Shown here one piece after another: positions 15,193 through 24,374 of a stretch of 64,000 bases of DNA. The notes beneath the pieces were generated by a model. The model worked only from the letters and a program-made list of their open reading frames with translations, was not told the DNA's origin and made no database searches. Each line of letters begins with the position of its first letter. Position 1 is the stretch's first letter. A program made the translations under genes and the position numbers. Source of the stretch: Yimella lutea (GTDB taxonomy: Bacteria; Actinomycetota; Actinomycetes; Actinomycetales; Dermatophilaceae); NCBI RefSeq assembly GCF_006715095.1, contig NZ_VFMO01000001.1, positions 3,348,001 to 3,412,000 of the forward strand, given 5' to 3'.

Positions 15193-16557
15193 TCATGCTC
15201 CCAGCTGGGACTGGCCGCAGACCCGCAGCACCTGACCGGTGACACCGGCGGATGCGGGCTCGGCGAAGAAGGCGATGGCCTCGCCCACGTCGACGGGTTG
15301 GCCACCCTGGAGCAGGGAGTTGAGGCGTCGGCCGACCTCGCGGGTCCCCATCGGGATCTTCGCGGTCATCTCGGTCTCGATGAAGCCGGGGGCGACGGCA
15401 TTGACGGTGATGTTGCGTCCCTCGAGCTCCTTGGCGAGTTGGCGCACCATTCCGATGACACCGGCCTTCGACGCGGCGTAGTTCGACTGGCCGCGGTTGC
15501 CGCCGATGCCACTGATGGATGCGACGGAGACGATGCGGCCGCCGTCCTTGAGCCCACCCTGGACGGAGGGGTCGAGCAGCACCCTGTTCATCCGGAACTG
15601 CGACTGCAGGTTGACGTCCAGCACTGAGCCCCAGCGGTTTTCGTCAGTGTTGACGAACAACTTGTCGCGGGTGATGCCGGCGTTGTGGACGATGACGTCC
15701 AGTTTGTCGGCGTGCTGAGCCACGGCCTTGGCGATGCGCTCACCGGCATCCGGCGCGGTGATGTCGAGTTGGAGCGCAACCGCACCGATGGAATTGGCGA
15801 CCTTCGCAAGCGAATCGCCCGCGGCCGGGATGTCGACCGCGATCACCTTCGCGCCCGCACGAGCGAAGACCTTGGCGATCTCCGCGCCGATACCGCGAGC
15901 AGCGCCGGTGATCACCGCGACCTCACCCTTGAGCGGGACGTGGACATCAGCGATCGTGGGCACGTCGCCGGCGCCGATCGTGACGGGCTGACCGGACACA
16001 TAGGCCGAACGGCTGGACAGGAAGAACCGCAGCGGCCCCTCCAGAGCTTCGTCGGGCGCGTCCTGGCTGATGCGCAGGAGGTTGGCGGTGCCGCCGGCCC
16101 GCATCTCCTTGCCCAGGCTGCGGGTGATGCCTTCGAGCGCCTGCTGAGTGGCCGCTGCTTCGACGTCGGTCTCCTCGGCGGGCACGGCGGACAGGACGAC
16201 AATGCGACCGTTCTTGCCGAGCTTCTTCATCGCCGGTCCGACGGTGGCACGCAGCTGCTGGAGCTGGTCGAGCGTGCGGGCCGCAGTGGCGTCGAACACG
16301 ACCGCCGACAGCTTCTCGTTGTACTCCGAGTCGGACTGCGCATCAACGAGATTCGCACCCGCATCCGAAAGGACGGAGCGGACGGCGTCGAGCGCCGGAG
16401 CATCGCCGATGCCGGCGATCGCGGCCGGGCCCTCGATCAGTTGCTGCCCGACCGCGTAGCGGCGCAACACGGTCGGCTGCGGTAGGCCCACGGTGCCGGC
16501 GATCTTCTTGCCGAACCCGCCGTTCACGAACTTGGTGTAACCGTCGATACCGCTCAC
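15193..16557 (-). CDS. 3-oxoacyl-ACP/CoA reductase, high-molecular-weight FabG4 type
   Basis: A 454-residue short-chain dehydrogenase with two halves. The N-terminal half, about 210 residues, is a degenerate flavodoxin-like Rossmann domain; the C-terminal half is a full SDR with VAVITGAARGIGAEIA, HNAGITRDK, SVASISGIGG and YAASK. This layout is typical of NADH-linked FabG4. It reduces 3-oxoacyl thioesters to 3-hydroxyacyl thioesters. GTG 16557 overlaps the thiolase stop as GTGA, deciding the start. Confidence 0.92.
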   Translation of the reverse strand: MSGIDGYTKFVNGGFGKKIAGTVGLPQPTVLRRYAVGQQLIEGPAAIAGIGDAPALDAVRSVLSDAGANLVDAQSDSEYNEKLSAVVFDATAARTLDQLQQLRATVGPAMKKLGKNGRIVVLSAVPAEETDVEAAATQQALEGITRSLGKEMRAGGTANLLRISQDAPDEALEGPLRFFLSSRSAYVSGQPVTIGAGDVPTIADVHVPLKGEVAVITGAARGIGAEIAKVFARAGAKVIAVDIPAAGDSLAKVANSIGAVALQLDITAPDAGERIAKAVAQHADKLDVIVHNAGITRDKLFVNTDENRWGSVLDVNLQSQFRMNRVLLDPSVQGGLKDGGRIVSVASISGIGGNRGQSNYAASKAGVIGMVRQLAKELEGRNITVNAVAPGFIETEMTAKIPMGTREVGRRLNSLLQGGQPVDVGEAIAFFAEPASAGVTGQVLRVCGQSQLGA

Positions 16558-17846
16558 TTGGCAGCCTCCAGAATCGCGACGACGCCCTGGCCACCGGCAG
16601 CGCAGATGGAGATCAGGCCGCGGCCCTCCCCCTTCTCGTGCAGCATCTTCGCCAGCGAGGCGACGATGCGTCCGCCGGTGGCGGCGAAGGGGTGGCCGGC
16701 CGCGAGCGACGAACCGTTGACATTGAGCTTGCTGCGGTCGATCGAACCCAGCGGGGTGTCGAGACCGAGCTTGTTCTTGCAGAACTCCGGGTCCTCCATG
16801 GCGGCCAGGTGGCACAGCACGGTGGACGCGAACGCCTCGTGGATCTCGTAGAAGTCGAAGTCCTGAAGGGCGAGGTTGTTGCGCTCGAGCAGTCGCGCGA
16901 TGGCGTACGGCGGAGCCATCAGCAGACCCTCGTTGCCGTGCACGTAGTCGACCGCAGCGGTCTCTGCGTCGACGAACCGCGCCAGCGGCGTGAGCTTGTG
17001 CTCGGCCGCCCAGTCCTTCGAACCCAGCAGCACCGCGGACGCACCGTCGGTGAGAGGGGTGGAGTTACCGGCGGTCATGGTGGCCCCCTCGCCCTTGCCG
17101 AACACCGGCTTGAGGGTGGCGAGCTTCTCGACCGAGGAGTCCGGACGCAGGTTGTTGTCGCGAGTGACGCCGAGGTAGGGGGTGACCAGGTCGTCGAAGA
17201 ACCCGCGGTCGTAGGCGGCGGCGAGGTTCTGGTGGCTCTTGACCGTCAGTTCGTCCTGCGCCTCGCGGCTGATGCCCCACTCCTTGGCGGTGATCGCCAT
17301 GTGGTCACCCATCGACAGACCGGTACGCGGCTCACCGTTCTTCGGCTGCTCCGGAGTCAGCTGGTTGGGGCGCACCTTGAGCAGCGCCTGGATGCGCTGC
17401 TGCGGGGTCTTGGCGTAGTTGGCCTTCATCAGCGTCTTGCGCAGGTTGTCGTTCAGCGCGAGCGGTGCGTCGGAGGTGGTGTCGGTACCACCGGCGATGC
17501 CGGAGTCGATCTGACCGAGCGCAATCTTGTTGGCCACCAACACAACTGCCTGGAGACCGGTGCCGCACGCCTGCTGGACGTCGTACGCAGGGGTGGTCGG
17601 GTCGAGGTGCGAACCGAGCACGCACTCGCGGGTCAGGTTGAAGTCGCGCGAGTGCTTGATGACGGCGCCGGCAGCGACCTCACCGAGGCGCTCGCCACCC
17701 AGACCGAAACGTGCGACAAGGCCGTCGATGACGGCGGTCAGCATGTCCTGGTTGGAGGCCTTCAGGTACTTGCCGCCCGAGCGGGCGAACGGAATGCGGT
17801 TGCCGCCGAGGACGAAAACGTCACGCGGGCCTGCGGTGAGGCTCAT
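16554..17846 (-). CDS. Acetyl-CoA C-acyltransferase (thiolase, FadA2-like)
   Basis: A 430-residue thiolase. Nucleophile Cys94 sits in QQACGTGLQA, with IHEAFASTV, GHPFAATGGR and the second catalytic cysteine in CAAGGQG. It condenses or cleaves acyl-CoA. First gene of the thiolase-reductase-hydratase operon and divergent from a TetR gene, whose product probably controls it. Longer than biosynthetic PhaA thiolases and closer to the FadA2/FadI type, so fatty-acid breakdown is more likely than polymer synthesis. Confidence 0.93.
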   Translation of the reverse strand: MSLTAGPRDVFVLGGNRIPFARSGGKYLKASNQDMLTAVIDGLVARFGLGGERLGEVAAGAVIKHSRDFNLTRECVLGSHLDPTTPAYDVQQACGTGLQAVVLVANKIALGQIDSGIAGGTDTTSDAPLALNDNLRKTLMKANYAKTPQQRIQALLKVRPNQLTPEQPKNGEPRTGLSMGDHMAITAKEWGISREAQDELTVKSHQNLAAAYDRGFFDDLVTPYLGVTRDNNLRPDSSVEKLATLKPVFGKGEGATMTAGNSTPLTDGASAVLLGSKDWAAEHKLTPLARFVDAETAAVDYVHGNEGLLMAPPYAIARLLERNNLALQDFDFYEIHEAFASTVLCHLAAMEDPEFCKNKLGLDTPLGSIDRSKLNVNGSSLAAGHPFAATGGRIVASLAKMLHEKGEGRGLISICAAGGQGVVAILEAAK

Positions 17847-17909
17847 GGAGGACTCTCCCGTGGTTCGATCGAGGAGGCGAGTGTCGAACTCGCCTAAATT
17901 TACCGATAC

Positions 17910-17946
17910 CGACAGTAGCAGGTACGCCGAGTTTCGGATACTGTCG
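17910..17946. promoter_or_regulatory. Inverted repeat in the fadA-tetR divergent region
   Basis: CGACAGTA at 17910-17917 is repeated inverted as TACTGTCG at 17939-17946. The right arm overlaps TACTGT, a possible -10 box of the tetR gene. A likely binding site of the TetR protein; the 21-bp spacing is wide for one dimer and could hold two. Confidence 0.5.
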
Positions 17947-17953
17947 AAGCATC

Positions 17954-18649
17954 ATGAGTTCGCACACCGAGCGCCTCGACGGCCGCGACACCCGCTGGAC
18001 CACGCACCGCGTCCAGCGGCGTCGTCAATTGGTCGAATCGGCGATCAAAGCGATCCGCAAGCACGGTGCGACCGTGGGCATGGACGAGATCGCAGCGACC
18101 GCCGGCACCTCCAAGACCGTCATCTACCGCCACCTGGGCGACCGGCTCGGGCTCTATCTCGCCGTCGTCGAAGCGGTCGACTCGCTGATCCTCAACGACT
18201 TCGACAAGGCCATCTCGACCGGTGTCGACCTCGACGATCCGGCGTCCCTGCGCAGCAGTGACCCGCATGCCGTGCTCGTCGCAGTGATCGACAGCTATCT
18301 CTCACTCGTCGAGAGCGACCCGGAGCTCTACCGCTTCGTCGTCCGGCGTCCGCTGGTCGATCTGGACGCCGACTCCGACCCCGTCGCCGGCCTGACCGAC
18401 GCCATCGCGGGCCGCCTGTCAGAGATCTTCTCCGCCGCATTGATCGCGGCTGATCGCGACCCGGCCCCCGCCGCGACCTGGGGTCACGCCCTTGTCGGCT
18501 ACGTGCGGGAAGCAGCTGACCGCTGGCTCGCCGACCCCGATCGTCCCCCTCGGGCGGACGTCGTCCAGCACCTCGCCGAATTCGCGTCCGTCGGACTTGC
18601 CGGCGTCCTCGGCTCCCCGCAAGACACCGCCCCCAAGTCTTCCCTCTGA
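17954..18649 (+). CDS. TetR family transcriptional regulator
   Basis: A 231-residue regulator. The helix-turn-helix lies at about residues 20-68 (RRRQLVESAIKAIRKHG, DEIAATAGTSKTVIYRHLGDRLGLY). The ligand-binding half is unassigned. It is divergent from the thiolase operon and 28 bp upstream of the acyl-CoA oxidase-like gene, so it probably reads acyl-CoA or a fatty acid and controls both sides. Mycobacterial FasR and similar fatty-acid regulators share the layout, but identity is not shown here. Confidence 0.85.
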   Translation: MSSHTERLDGRDTRWTTHRVQRRRQLVESAIKAIRKHGATVGMDEIAATAGTSKTVIYRHLGDRLGLYLAVVEAVDSLILNDFDKAISTGVDLDDPASLRSSDPHAVLVAVIDSYLSLVESDPELYRFVVRRPLVDLDADSDPVAGLTDAIAGRLSEIFSAALIAADRDPAPAATWGHALVGYVREAADRWLADPDRPPRADVVQHLAEFASVGLAGVLGSPQDTAPKSSL

Positions 18650-18677
18650 GACTCCTCGAAATGAACGGAGCACTTTC

Positions 18678-20627
18678 ATGAACGACCCGATCGCACTCGA
18701 ACTGCGCAAGGCCCTCGACGGTCCGTGGCAGCAGGTCCGGCAGGACTTCCGCGACCAGATCGAACCCGACATGCTGCTCGGCACGCCCGGGGAATCCATT
18801 GAGGCTCAGCGTGATCGGGTGACCAGTCAGCTGGTTCGGTTGGCGTCGCTGGGCCATGGCCGGGTGGGCTTCCCGGAGGCGTACGGCGGCACCTACGACT
18901 ACGGCGCATCGTGCGCACTGTTCGAGATGCAGGGTTACGGCGACCTGTCGTTGCTGGTGAAACTCGGCGTCCAGTTCGGCCTGTTCGGCGGCGCGGTGTC
19001 GCGCCTGGGCACCGAGCGCCACCACGACGAGGTGCTCACCGACATCATGGACGCAAAGATCCTCGGCTCGTTCGCGATGACCGAGATCGGCCACGGCTCC
19101 AACGTCCAGCGCCTGGAGACCACGATCACCTTCGACCCCGAGACGAACGAGCTCGTCGTCAACTCCCCCACCCCGAGTTCGGTCAAGACCTACATCGGCA
19201 ACGCCGCCAAGGACGCCCGGATGGCTGTCGTCTTCGGTCAACTGCTCACTCCCGCAAACAATGAGTTCGTCGGGCACGGCGTCCATGCCGTGCTGATGGA
19301 CGTGCGTGACGAATCCGGCAAGGTCGTCGACGGCGTCACGATCGAGGACAACGGTGTCAAGGGCGGCCTACCCGGAGTCGACAACGGCACGTTCGCGTTC
19401 GACAACGTCCGCATCCCCCGCTCGGCGCTGCTCAACAAGTTCGCCGACATCGACGACGAGGGCAACTACCAGTCCGACATCGAGAACGAGAATGCCCGCT
19501 TCTTCACCACGATCGGCACCCTGGTTCGCGGACGCATCTGCGTGGGTGGCGGGGCCGCGAGCGCCGCGAAGAAGGGCTTGGCGATCGCGCTGCGGTACGG
19601 CGCACGACGCCGCCAGTTCGAGGCGCCGGGCCACGACCAGGAGATCGTCGTCCTGGACTACCTGGCCCACCAGCGCAAGCTGTTCCCGCGCCTGGCCAAG
19701 GCGTACGCGTTGAGCTTCGCGCAGAACGCGATCACCGAGTCGCTGCAGGAACTGCACGGTGACACCCGCGCCGACGGTGATGCGCCGGCGAAGGAAGATA
19801 TCCGCGAGCTGGAAACCCGCGCGGCCGGCCTCAAGGCGATCAGCACCTGGCACGCGGTCGACGCGCTGCAGGCGGCGCGCGAAGCCTGTGGTGGCGCCGG
19901 TTTCATCTCCGAGAACCAGCTCACCCAGGCCCGGGCCGACGTGGACGTCTTCGCGACCTTCGAGGGCGACAACACCGTGCTGCTGCAGTTGGTCGCCAAG
20001 GGTCTGCTGACCGAGTACAAGGAGATGTTCGGCGACCTCGCGATGGCCGAGCTCGCCGGTCTGGTCACCAAGCAGGTCGCCGAGGGCCTCGTCGAGCGCA
20101 CCGCCGGCCGCGCCGGCATCCAGCGCCTGCGTGACATCGCCAAGGGTCGGGGTCACGAGTCCGCGATGGACGACTCCGGCTGGCACCTGTCGATGTTCGA
20201 GCAGCGCGCCGACCACGCGCTCGAGACCGTCGGCAAGCGGCTGCGCCGAGCGAACAAGGAGAACGGTTTCGAGCTGTTCAACGACGCCCAGGACCACGTG
20301 CTGTTCGCAGCCCGCGCGCACATCGACCGGTGCATCCTCGAGGACGCGCTGGAGTCGATGGAGCAGATGCCCGACGGCGAGGCGAAGGACCTCATGGCCC
20401 AGGTGCTCTCGCTCTACGCCCTGTCCTCGATCGAGGACGACAAGGCATGGTTCCTCGAGCACGGACGCCTCAACACCGTCCGATCGCGCGCGGTGACCTC
20501 CGCGGTCAACGACCTGTGCAAGGAGCTGCGTCCGCACGTGCACACCCTCGTCGACGGCATGGGCATTCCCGAAGAACTCATCACCGCCCCGATCGCCACC
20601 GGCGAGCAGACCACCAGCTACGCCTGA
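18678..20627 (+). CDS. Acyl-CoA oxidase/dehydrogenase family protein
   Basis: A 649-residue flavoprotein of the acyl-CoA oxidase group, longer than normal acyl-CoA dehydrogenases (about 380). ATG 18678 is used; the frame extends into the tetR gene, which is not plausible. Motifs: FAMTEIGHGSNVQRLETT in the flavin-contact region, ARRRQFEAPGHDQEIVVLDY, and CGGAGFISENQL with FEGDNTVLLQLVAKGLL near the active site. It would oxidise acyl-CoA to enoyl-CoA, passing electrons to oxygen or an acceptor. Placed with the TetR gene and opposite the thiolase operon it completes a beta-oxidation set. A strong hairpin ends it. Confidence 0.9.
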   Translation: MNDPIALELRKALDGPWQQVRQDFRDQIEPDMLLGTPGESIEAQRDRVTSQLVRLASLGHGRVGFPEAYGGTYDYGASCALFEMQGYGDLSLLVKLGVQFGLFGGAVSRLGTERHHDEVLTDIMDAKILGSFAMTEIGHGSNVQRLETTITFDPETNELVVNSPTPSSVKTYIGNAAKDARMAVVFGQLLTPANNEFVGHGVHAVLMDVRDESGKVVDGVTIEDNGVKGGLPGVDNGTFAFDNVRIPRSALLNKFADIDDEGNYQSDIENENARFFTTIGTLVRGRICVGGGAASAAKKGLAIALRYGARRRQFEAPGHDQEIVVLDYLAHQRKLFPRLAKAYALSFAQNAITESLQELHGDTRADGDAPAKEDIRELETRAAGLKAISTWHAVDALQAAREACGGAGFISENQLTQARADVDVFATFEGDNTVLLQLVAKGLLTEYKEMFGDLAMAELAGLVTKQVAEGLVERTAGRAGIQRLRDIAKGRGHESAMDDSGWHLSMFEQRADHALETVGKRLRRANKENGFELFNDAQDHVLFAARAHIDRCILEDALESMEQMPDGEAKDLMAQVLSLYALSSIEDDKAWFLEHGRLNTVRSRAVTSAVNDLCKELRPHVHTLVDGMGIPEELITAPIATGEQTTSYA

Positions 20628-20640
20628 GCATTCGTCGATG

Positions 20641-20674
20641 ACGGGGGACGGGACCGGACGGTCCCGTCCCCCGT
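20641..20674 (+). terminator. Terminator after the acyl-CoA oxidase gene
   Basis: Perfect 15-bp arms (20641-20655, 20660-20674) with a 4-nt loop, 13 nt beyond the stop. Confidence 0.8.
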
Positions 20675-20733
20675 TCCATACCCGTCGCCGAAACTGCTCG
20701 GCAGGAACCCGAGCCGCTCACTAGTGTGTTTCC

Positions 20734-22251
20734 ATGACGGGGGACAACGATCGCGCGATGCGCGAACTGGCAACGAACGCAAACCGATTCATGAAATGGG
20801 TCCACCAGAACGGAGCCGCCACCGAGTCGCGTACCGAGATCCAACGAATGCTGCAGCAGCGCCTCGGCGACGGCGCCGCGCAGTCGGTCGTCAGCCGCAA
20901 TCTGCCGCTCATGGAGCAGGTCAATCTGCAGGTCGCGTTGGACGCGTGGATGAGGCAGGACGGACGAACGGTCGACGTGCACGGCATCTTCGTGCCGAAG
21001 CACCACGGGTCGGCAGACCTCACCGGTCTCATCACCGGTACCGGTTCACCGGTTCAACTCGTGGCCCCGGCGATGACCGACCTGCCGGACGGCCCTTCGA
21101 GCACCCGGGCGTGTTTCACCCGGGCGTTGCTGCTCGTGAGCGACGCCGACGGCGATTACGCACTGTTCGTGACGACCGGTGAGCACGAGCCGGTGCTCGA
21201 ACTGGAGATCGCGGGACTTTCGGTCGCGAAGGCGCAGGCCGTGTTCGCGTCCCTCGACGCCCTGCGCGACGAACTGAACGTCTACCGCGGACAGCTGGTG
21301 CAGGCACACGCCCAGCCGATGGGCGGAATCCGGTTGGGCTTCCTCGACCCGACACCGATGGACCGTGAGCAACTGATCCTCCCGGACGACATCCTGAGCC
21401 GGATCGAGGGTCAGGCTCTCGACGTGGCAGCACACAGTGCGGCGCTGCGCCGGGCCGGCCAACACCTCAAGCGCGGCATCCTGCTGTACGGCCCGCCCGG
21501 CACCGGCAAGACGCACACCGTCCGCTACCTGCTCGGCCGGCTGCCCCGGTACACGCGGTTGTTGCTGCAGGGTGCGGCACTGCACGGGATCGGCCCGGCG
21601 ACGGAAATGGCCCGCAAACTCGCCCCGGCGGTCGTCGTCCTGGAGGACGTCGACCTGGTCGCGAGGGACCGCTCGTTCGGCTCGGGCGACAATCCCATCC
21701 TGTTCGAACTCCTCGACGCGATGGACGGCGCCGCCGCGGACAGCGACCTGATGTTCCTGCTCACGACCAACCGCGTGGAAGTTCTCGAAGAAGCGCTTGT
21801 CGCGCGTCCCGGACGTATCGACGTGGCGGTGCACATCGACCGTCCGGACGCGCAGGCCCGCGCCCAACTGTTCCGCCTGTATGCCGCGAACGCACCGCTG
21901 GAAGTGACGACGAAACTTGCGGACGAGGTCAGCGAAGCGACCGAGGGCGTCACCGCTTCTTTCCTGAAGGAGCTCGTTCGCCGCAGTGTTCTGACTGCAG
22001 CACAGCGGGATTCGTCCTTGCCGTCCGTCTCTGCCGACGACGTCCGATCCGCGCTGGCGGATCTGCTCGACTCCTCCCAGGGTGTCACCCGTGCGTTGCT
22101 CGGAGCCGGTGACGAGCACATCCGCGACTCCGACGACGAGGTCCAGGAGGAGCACTTCCCCGGCGTCCAGAACCTCGACGGTCGTGCACGGTTCGGTGGA
22201 GAGCCGGGCGGTGCAGGTTGGTTCGCCTACGCGCCCGACAGTGACTGCTGA
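20734..22251 (+). CDS. AAA family ATPase with an unassigned N-terminal domain
   Basis: A 505-residue protein. The C-terminal AAA module has Walker A GPPGTGKT (253-260), Walker B VVVLEDVD (about 300-307), sensor 1 LLTTNR and the arginine region ARPGRID, as in Cdc48/FtsH-type unfoldases. Residues 1-235 match no domain I know and end in MGGIRLGFLDPTPMDREQLILPDDILSRIEG. There is no membrane segment and no peptidase motif, so it may remodel or unfold a protein partner. It stands alone between two hairpins, with TAGTGT 6 nt before its ATG (leaderless style). No partner gene is adjacent. Confidence 0.85.
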   Translation: MTGDNDRAMRELATNANRFMKWVHQNGAATESRTEIQRMLQQRLGDGAAQSVVSRNLPLMEQVNLQVALDAWMRQDGRTVDVHGIFVPKHHGSADLTGLITGTGSPVQLVAPAMTDLPDGPSSTRACFTRALLLVSDADGDYALFVTTGEHEPVLELEIAGLSVAKAQAVFASLDALRDELNVYRGQLVQAHAQPMGGIRLGFLDPTPMDREQLILPDDILSRIEGQALDVAAHSAALRRAGQHLKRGILLYGPPGTGKTHTVRYLLGRLPRYTRLLLQGAALHGIGPATEMARKLAPAVVVLEDVDLVARDRSFGSGDNPILFELLDAMDGAAADSDLMFLLTTNRVEVLEEALVARPGRIDVAVHIDRPDAQARAQLFRLYAANAPLEVTTKLADEVSEATEGVTASFLKELVRRSVLTAAQRDSSLPSVSADDVRSALADLLDSSQGVTRALLGAGDEHIRDSDDEVQEEHFPGVQNLDGRARFGGEPGGAGWFAYAPDSDC

Positions 22252-22267
22252 CTACACCCGTAGTAAA

Positions 22268-22297
22268 GGATCCCGGTCGCAACAGCGGCCGGGATCC
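22268..22297. terminator. Two-way terminator between AAA ATPase and MFS genes
   Basis: A 13-bp stem (22268-22280, 22285-22297), one G-T pair, 4-nt loop, between convergent genes; serves both strands. Confidence 0.75.
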
Positions 22298-22298
22298 G

Positions 22299-23729
22299 TC
22301 ATCGGCGCTGCCTGTCCGGACGCAAGCCGACGAACGTCAGTGCAGCGCCGACGAGCACCCACCCGGCGCACCACCACATCGACGCGCGGTAGGCGTCCGC
22401 CACCTGGTGCGGGATGCGGTAATCGTCCCCGGACAGTCCGACCAGGAGTGGCAGCGCCGCGATCGCGAGGAGCCCCGCGGTCCGCGAGACCGCGTTGTTG
22501 ATGCCGGACGCGACCCCGGACCGGCTGTCGGGAACGGCGGCGAGCACCGTGCCGGTGAGTGGCGCGACCAACATCGACAGTCCGAAGCCCTGCAGCAGGA
22601 CGCCGGGGAGGATGTGCAGCAGAAAGTTCGGTCGGTCGGGGGCGAGGGCGAGCAGTGCGAGTCCGGCGGCGAGCACCAGGGCGCCGGCGACCATCGGCGT
22701 CCGAGCTCCGTGCCTGGTGGCGTACCCGCCGAACCAGGAGGCGAGGAACAGCATCACGACCGACACCGGAACGGTCGCGGCCCCGGCTTCGAGCGGCGTC
22801 CACCCGGCGGTCACCTGCAGGTAGACGGCGAGGAAGAACATGCTTCCCGCGAGCGCCGCGTAGACGAACAACGTGACGAGGTTGATCACCGTGAACACCC
22901 GACTGGCGAACAACTTCGGCGGCGTCATCGGGTGGGACGCGTGCCGCTGCGCCACCACGAACGCGACCCCCGCGACCACACCCACCACCGCTGCGGCGGG
23001 AGCGCCCTGCCCCGGCCATGCCGTCAGCGCCCAGGTGATTCCGGCGAGCGCGATCGGTGCCAGCAGCAGACCGGCGACGTCGTACCGGCCGGCGGCTTCG
23101 GCGTCCCTGGATTCCGGAGCAGTACGTAGCAGCCAGAGCACGAGCGCCGCGATCGGCAGGTTGATCCAGAAGGCGATGCGCCAGTCGATCCCGACCAGCC
23201 AGCCGCCGAGCACCGGACCGCCCGCGGTGGCGACGCCGAGCATCCCGGTCCAGGCGCCGATGGCTTTCATCCGATCGTCCGGATGGAAGCCGGCTTGCAG
23301 CAGCGCCAGACTCCCGGGCGTCAGAAGCGCTGCGGCCACGCCTTGGAGTACGCGCGCGGCAACCAGCAGTTCGATCGTCGGCGCAACAGCCACCAGGACG
23401 GACGCCAGCGCGAATCCGACTGTGCCCCAGCCGAAGACACGTTTGCGTCCGAGTCGGTCACCCAGCGACCCGCCGACCAGGATGAGCGAGGCGAGCGCCA
23501 GCGTGTAGCCGTTGACCACCCACTGCAGTCCGGCGAGTTCGGCGTCGAGCTCGGTGCCGATCCGCGGGAGCGCGACATTGGCGACCGTGCCGTCGAGGAA
23601 CACGAGCCCGGAACCAGTCACAGCGGTCGCGAGCAGCCGTCGTCCGGCGCGATCGGTCAGGCGCAGCGAGGTGGACACCGAAGCACCGTAGACCGGCCGT
23701 GCAGCGGCCGTCAGTGCGACCGCCTTCAT
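22299..23729 (-). CDS. MFS transporter, DHA2 (14-span) drug exporter type
   Basis: A 476-residue permease with about 14 hydrophobic segments. Typical motifs: LDGTVANVALPRIGTEL in helix 1 (motif D1 of the 14-span group), GGSLGDRLGRKRVF (motif A) and the proline/glycine-rich GGPVLGGWLVG (motif C) of exporters. Proton-driven export of drugs or metabolites is expected; substrate unknown. The ATG at 23729 has no Shine-Dalgarno site, but TATCCG lies 6 nt upstream; a GTG at 23678 is an alternative. No regulator is adjacent. Confidence 0.88.
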   Translation of the reverse strand: MKAVALTAAARPVYGASVSTSLRLTDRAGRRLLATAVTGSGLVFLDGTVANVALPRIGTELDAELAGLQWVVNGYTLALASLILVGGSLGDRLGRKRVFGWGTVGFALASVLVAVAPTIELLVAARVLQGVAAALLTPGSLALLQAGFHPDDRMKAIGAWTGMLGVATAGGPVLGGWLVGIDWRIAFWINLPIAALVLWLLRTAPESRDAEAAGRYDVAGLLLAPIALAGITWALTAWPGQGAPAAAVVGVVAGVAFVVAQRHASHPMTPPKLFASRVFTVINLVTLFVYAALAGSMFFLAVYLQVTAGWTPLEAGAATVPVSVVMLFLASWFGGYATRHGARTPMVAGALVLAAGLALLALAPDRPNFLLHILPGVLLQGFGLSMLVAPLTGTVLAAVPDSRSGVASGINNAVSRTAGLLAIAALPLLVGLSGDDYRIPHQVADAYRASMWWCAGWVLVGAALTFVGLRPDRQRR

Positions 23730-23998
23730 CGACTACGGATATAGCGGACGGTCTTGGTGAAGCAGTGCGCGCAGGGCACACGCGCAAAGGTAGATCGAGA
23801 GCGGGCAGCCGAACGCGAACTTCCACCGGCACCATCCAGGCGTTCCGGACGCTCCCGCCCTGACCGTCTGCGTCCGCGCCGGACAACAGCATCACCGACG
23901 AACCGATGATGAGAGCGGGCGCAGCAAGGAGCGCGTACCCTTGGACCGGCAGGCTCGGGCGTCGCCGACCGGCGCGTCCATTCAGCGGAGGGATCGAC

Positions 23999-24367
23999 AT
24001 GCCCCACGGCGACATCACGCACATCGACATCCCGGTGGCCGACACGAAGAAGGCCTCGGAGTTCTACGGCAACCTCTTCGGCTGGCAGATCGCGGAAGTG
24101 CCCGGCTACGAGGGCTACCCGATGTGGCAGGCACCCAACAAGATCAGCGGCGGCGGCCTCGCGCCTCGCAGTGACGGTTTCACCCAGCCGCGCTCGTACG
24201 TCGAGGTCGACTCGATCGAGCAGACCCTCGCGAAGGTGAAGGAGACCGGCGGCGAGGTCGTGATGGAGAAGAACCCCATCTCCGACACGAGTTGGTGGGC
24301 GATCTTCCGTGACCCCGACGGCAACGATGTCGGACTCTACGAGGGTGTCACCGACGCCGGCAGCTGA
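23999..24367 (+). CDS. VOC family protein
   Basis: A 122-residue single-domain vicinal oxygen chelate protein with GGAGGG 6 nt before ATG 23999; the frame is open further upstream without a site. It reads ITHIDIPVADTKKASEFYGNLFGWQ, with VEVDSIEQTLAKVKETGGEV in the middle and FRDPDGNDVGLYEG at the end, as in the CFP-30B type often found near oxidoreductases. The catalytic role is unknown. The preceding 270 bp show no convincing gene. Confidence 0.85.
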   Translation: MPHGDITHIDIPVADTKKASEFYGNLFGWQIAEVPGYEGYPMWQAPNKISGGGLAPRSDGFTQPRSYVEVDSIEQTLAKVKETGGEVVMEKNPISDTSWWAIFRDPDGNDVGLYEGVTDAGS

Positions 24368-24374
24368 GTGCCTG

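Noticed and set aside
23740-23998. A minus-strand hydrophobic stretch (GYALLAAPALIIGSSVML) upstream of the VOC gene
   Set aside because: It has no ribosome-binding site, loses sense after 60 residues and runs into the MFS gene frame; no family match is apparent.
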